This document shows, piece by piece, positions 61,788 to 64,000 of a stretch of DNA of 64,000 bases. Within the stretch, counting starts at the first letter, position 1; each line of letters starts with the position of its first letter. The notes below the pieces were generated by a model. It made no database searches. It saw nothing but the letters and a program-made list of their open reading frames with translations, and was not told where the DNA came from. The stretch is taken from assembly GCF_019976755.1 (NCBI RefSeq), contig NZ_AP023441.1, positions 4,585,501 through 4,649,500 of the forward strand. The letters run 5' to 3'. The position numbers and the translations under genes are program-made. Source of the stretch: Nostoc sp. MS1. Its GTDB lineage: Bacteria; Cyanobacteriota; Cyanobacteriia; Cyanobacteriales; Nostocaceae.

Positions 61788-61847
61788 ACTACTGTTACTC
61801 GACCGATTTATCGTAGTTAAAATCTTGGAGAGCCAATTTATTGTAGT
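61788..61847. promoter_or_regulatory. Candidate sulfur-cluster operator, site B, plus half-site
   Basis: ACTACTGTTACT (61788-61799), spacer CGACCG, and ATTTATCGTAGT (61806-61817) repeat the 12-6-12 layout of site A. A second right half, ATTTATTGTAGT, follows at 61836-61847, exactly 30 bases on. It lies 70-129 bases upstream of the plus-strand monooxygenase. Confidence 0.65.
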
Positions 61848-61916
61848 AATTTACCCTCTGCTATTGCACATAACAGTGGTAGCCAAGATGTGACTTGGTA
61901 AGGAATACATATCTTC

Positions 61917-63236
61917 ATGAGACAAATACATCTAGCTGGTTTCCTGCTTGCTTCGCAGGTTGTTCACTCTCATGCGGTTTGGCGGCATCCCAGGACTGAA
62001 CTAGGCTTTCTGGAGGCTGAATATTATCAAAATATTGCTCGTATTCTAGAGCGAGGCAAGTTTGATTTAGTCTTCTTCGCAGATTCTTTGACAATGCCTG
62101 ATACTTACGGAGGGAGTTTTGCCGAGAGTCTCAAGTATGGCGCACAAGGAGCAGTAAGGCTAGACCCGTTATTACTTGCTACTACGATGGCAGTTGTTAC
62201 CAAGCATATCGGCGTTGGTGTTACCCGTTCTACCACCTATTATCAACCTTATGATTTAGCCAGAGGATTTGCGACTCTTGACCACCTCAGCCGAGGAAGG
62301 GCAGCTTGGAACGTAGTGACATCAAGTAGGGCTAGTGAGGCGGGAAATTTTGGTTTTGACCAGCATCTAGAACATGATTTACGCTACGATCGCGCTGATG
62401 AATTTCTTGAAGTAGCCTTTAAACTTTGGGGTAGTTGGGAAGAAGGAGCCTTAGTTTTAGATAGAGAAAATGGCATCTTTGCCGACCCCACAAAAGTTAA
62501 CTACGTCCACCATGTAGGGCAATGGTTGAAAGTGCGGGGGCCTTTGACTGTTCCCCGTTCTCCCCAAGGGCGACCACTAATTATTCAAGCTGGTGCTTCT
62601 AATAAAGGTAGAGAGTTTGCGGCTAAATGGGCAGAGTTAATTTTTGAAATTAGTCCCAATCTCACAGCCATGAAATCCTACTATCAGGATGTGAAAACTC
62701 GCATGGCTAAGTATGGACGCGATCCTGATAACTGTAAGATTTTACCTGCGGTCATGCCTTTTGTGGGAGAGACAGAAACCATCGCCAAAGAAAAGCAAAC
62801 CTTTCACAATGAGTTAGTGCATCCAATGGCTGGATTACTAACTCTATCAAATCATGCAGGTATTGACCTATCACAATACTCTCTAGACCAACCCATAGAA
62901 AAAATTGATGTGCAAAGCTCGCACGGAGTGTTTGCCGTAGCGCAAAAACTAGGTGTAGAGCAAGGTTTAACTCTTAGAGAATTAGGCAAGATTTATGGGA
63001 GAGGCTTAGTTGTACCGCAATTAGTTGGTACTCCTACCCAAATTGCCGACCAACTAGAAGACATCTTTCATCAAGAAGGCGGAGACGGTTTCATCATTTC
63101 CCCCGCCTATCTCCCTGGAGCCTTTGAAGACTTTGTTGATTTAGTCGTTCCCGAACTACAAAAACGCGGACTGTTCCGCAAAGAATATACAGGAAATACA
63201 CTCAGAGAAAATTTGGGTTTGGTCAATAGTCATTAG
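61917..63236 (+). CDS. LLM-class flavin monooxygenase (NtaA/SnaA/DszA family)
   Basis: This 439-residue paralogue of the 52898-54250 enzyme contains LAGFLLASQVVHSHAVWRHP, RGKFDLVFFADSLTMPDTYG, RGFATLDHLSRGRAAWNVVT, EHDLRYDRADEFLEVA, IIQAGASNKGREFAAKWAEL, and KRGLFRKEYTGNTLRENLGL. It would oxidise an organosulfur or aminocarboxylate compound with FMNH2 and O2. The start ATG follows AAGG. It is divergent from the SsuD/SfnG-like gene across 436 bases that hold operator sites A and B. A second SfnG-like gene follows at 88 bases. Confidence 0.88.
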   Translation: MRQIHLAGFLLASQVVHSHAVWRHPRTELGFLEAEYYQNIARILERGKFDLVFFADSLTMPDTYGGSFAESLKYGAQGAVRLDPLLLATTMAVVTKHIGVGVTRSTTYYQPYDLARGFATLDHLSRGRAAWNVVTSSRASEAGNFGFDQHLEHDLRYDRADEFLEVAFKLWGSWEEGALVLDRENGIFADPTKVNYVHHVGQWLKVRGPLTVPRSPQGRPLIIQAGASNKGREFAAKWAELIFEISPNLTAMKSYYQDVKTRMAKYGRDPDNCKILPAVMPFVGETETIAKEKQTFHNELVHPMAGLLTLSNHAGIDLSQYSLDQPIEKIDVQSSHGVFAVAQKLGVEQGLTLRELGKIYGRGLVVPQLVGTPTQIADQLEDIFHQEGGDGFIISPAYLPGAFEDFVDLVVPELQKRGLFRKEYTGNTLRENLGLVNSH

Positions 63237-63286
63237 TCATTAGTCATTAGTCATTAGTCATTAGTCATTAGTCATTAATCATTAGT
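63225..63286 (+). repeat. CATTAGT heptamer repeat, eight units
   Basis: Six exact CATTAGT units (63231-63272), then CATTAAT and CATTAGT, begin inside the last codons of the monooxygenase gene. The first unit supplies its stop codon. It is the longest tandem repeat in the window. Confidence 0.92.
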
Positions 63287-63323
63287 TCATCTCCCCACAC
63301 TCCCCACAAAACTTGAGGTAAAA

Positions 63324-64000
63324 ATGTCAGAACCACGCTACGGTATATGGGCCCCTGTTGGCGGTAACTTTGGCCCCCTGAATGCGCCAGATGAACCAAT
63401 TGATGCTAGTTATGAGCGCACGCGATCGCTAGTATTAGAAGCAGAGCGTTTAGGATATGTCACCACCTTAGTAGCACAGCATCTTGCTAACCCGCGTAGT
63501 CTAGATTTAGACCAGTTGGAAACTTGGACAGCTTGCGCAGCTTTGGCTGAGGCTACGGAAAGTATAGAAATTATTGCAGCCATTAAACCTTTACTATTTC
63601 ATCCAGCCGTCTTAGCGAAGATGGCTTTGGGAATTGATGCTATCAGTCAGGGACGTTTTGCTATCAATCTTATTAGTGCTTGGTTTCGTCCAGAAATGGA
63701 GCGGACTAATATTCCCTTCCCTCCCCATGATGAACGTTATCGCTATTCTGGTGAATGGTTACAGGTTGTCAGAGCCTTGTGGAGTGGAGAGCGAGTTAAC
63801 TTTGAAGGTGAATATTTCAAAATTCAAGACTTGAGCCTGCGACCTTTTTCTGTCGCTCAACCCTATCCTCGGATTTATTTAGGAGGAGCATCAGACCCAG
63901 CGCAGATTTTAGCATCTCAACAAGCTGATGTTTACTTCATTAACGGTCAACCGATTGAAGATGTACGCAAAGTAATTAAGCAAGTTTTAAACCGTCCTCG
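63324..64000 (+). CDS. LLM-class flavin monooxygenase (SsuD/SfnG type), partial at window end
   Basis: The ATG at 63324 has GAGGT (63314-63318) upstream and an open frame to the last base, about 225 residues with no stop. It opens MSEPRYGIWAPVGGNFGPLN and continues through TTLVAQHLANPRSLDLDQLE, AAIKPLLFHPAVLAKMALGI and HDERYRYSGEWLQVV. It is a close paralogue of the gene at 60410-61480. It is probably co-transcribed with the NtaA-type gene upstream, so each divergent arm encodes an SfnG-like enzyme. The C-terminal third is beyond the window. Confidence 0.85.
   Translation, partial: MSEPRYGIWAPVGGNFGPLNAPDEPIDASYERTRSLVLEAERLGYVTTLVAQHLANPRSLDLDQLETWTACAALAEATESIEIIAAIKPLLFHPAVLAKMALGIDAISQGRFAINLISAWFRPEMERTNIPFPPHDERYRYSGEWLQVVRALWSGERVNFEGEYFKIQDLSLRPFSVAQPYPRIYLGGASDPAQILASQQADVYFINGQPIEDVRKVIKQVLNRP

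Noticed and set aside
63225..63286. Possible CRISPR-like array
   Set aside because: Units are seven bases, contiguous and without spacers, so this is an STRR tandem repeat.

Overview
The window looks like chromosomal DNA of a filamentous, heterocyst-type cyanobacterium of the Nostoc/Anabaena group. The evidence is the photosystem II genes (psbI, a PsbP-like protein), the carboxysome shell gene ccmP, a plastid-like pyruvate dehydrogenase E2, very frequent copies of the octamer GCGATCGC (HIP1), and many heptameric tandem repeats (STRRs) between genes. No rRNA, tRNA, insertion sequence, prophage or CRISPR array was recognised.

Region 1 (about 0.2-16 kb) is mostly core and signalling genes: psbP-like, maf, lpxD, a large GAF/PAS histidine kinase whose second GAF domain carries cyanobacteriochrome-type cysteines, a receiver-PAS-kinase protein 22 bases downstream, an OstA/LptD-like outer-membrane protein with psbI just upstream, a hexapeptide acyltransferase, a DUF2887/Rpn-type nuclease and a DUF3370 protein. 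Region 2 (16-31 kb) has a small two-gene module resembling toxin folds, two related beta-helix/SLH surface proteins (one without a signal peptide), recQ, two small paralogous membrane proteins, acyl-ACP synthetase, ylqD, the E2 gene and a TPR protein. Region 3 (31-44.3 kb) holds FHA and Ser/Thr kinase proteins, a metallothionein with a palindromic SmtB-type operator, hemL, chaB-like, hisIE, an MFS transporter, an OmpR-type regulator, a CPP1-like protein, a HAD phosphatase and ccmP with a pentapeptide-repeat protein.

Region 4 (44.3-64 kb) is the accessory part. After a divergent pair of CadD-type transporters and a TauE/SafE transporter it becomes a dense cluster that looks devoted to organosulfur scavenging: a MetN/MetI/MetQ-type ABC importer with three binding proteins (one broken by a single stop codon), an orphan SsuA-type binding protein, five luciferase-like flavin monooxygenases (the last runs off the end), a DszC/SfnB-type acyl-CoA-dehydrogenase-like enzyme, a YfcF-type glutathione transferase and two paralogous ferritin-like proteins with conserved metal-ligand residues. 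Three promoter regions in this cluster share a related 12-6-12 imperfect palindrome, suggesting co-regulation by one factor not encoded in the window. The two ferritin-like proteins and this shared operator are the best candidates for something undescribed.

All identifications rest on reading the sequence and on remembered family features. No database search was run, so substrate assignments in the sulfur cluster are inference.
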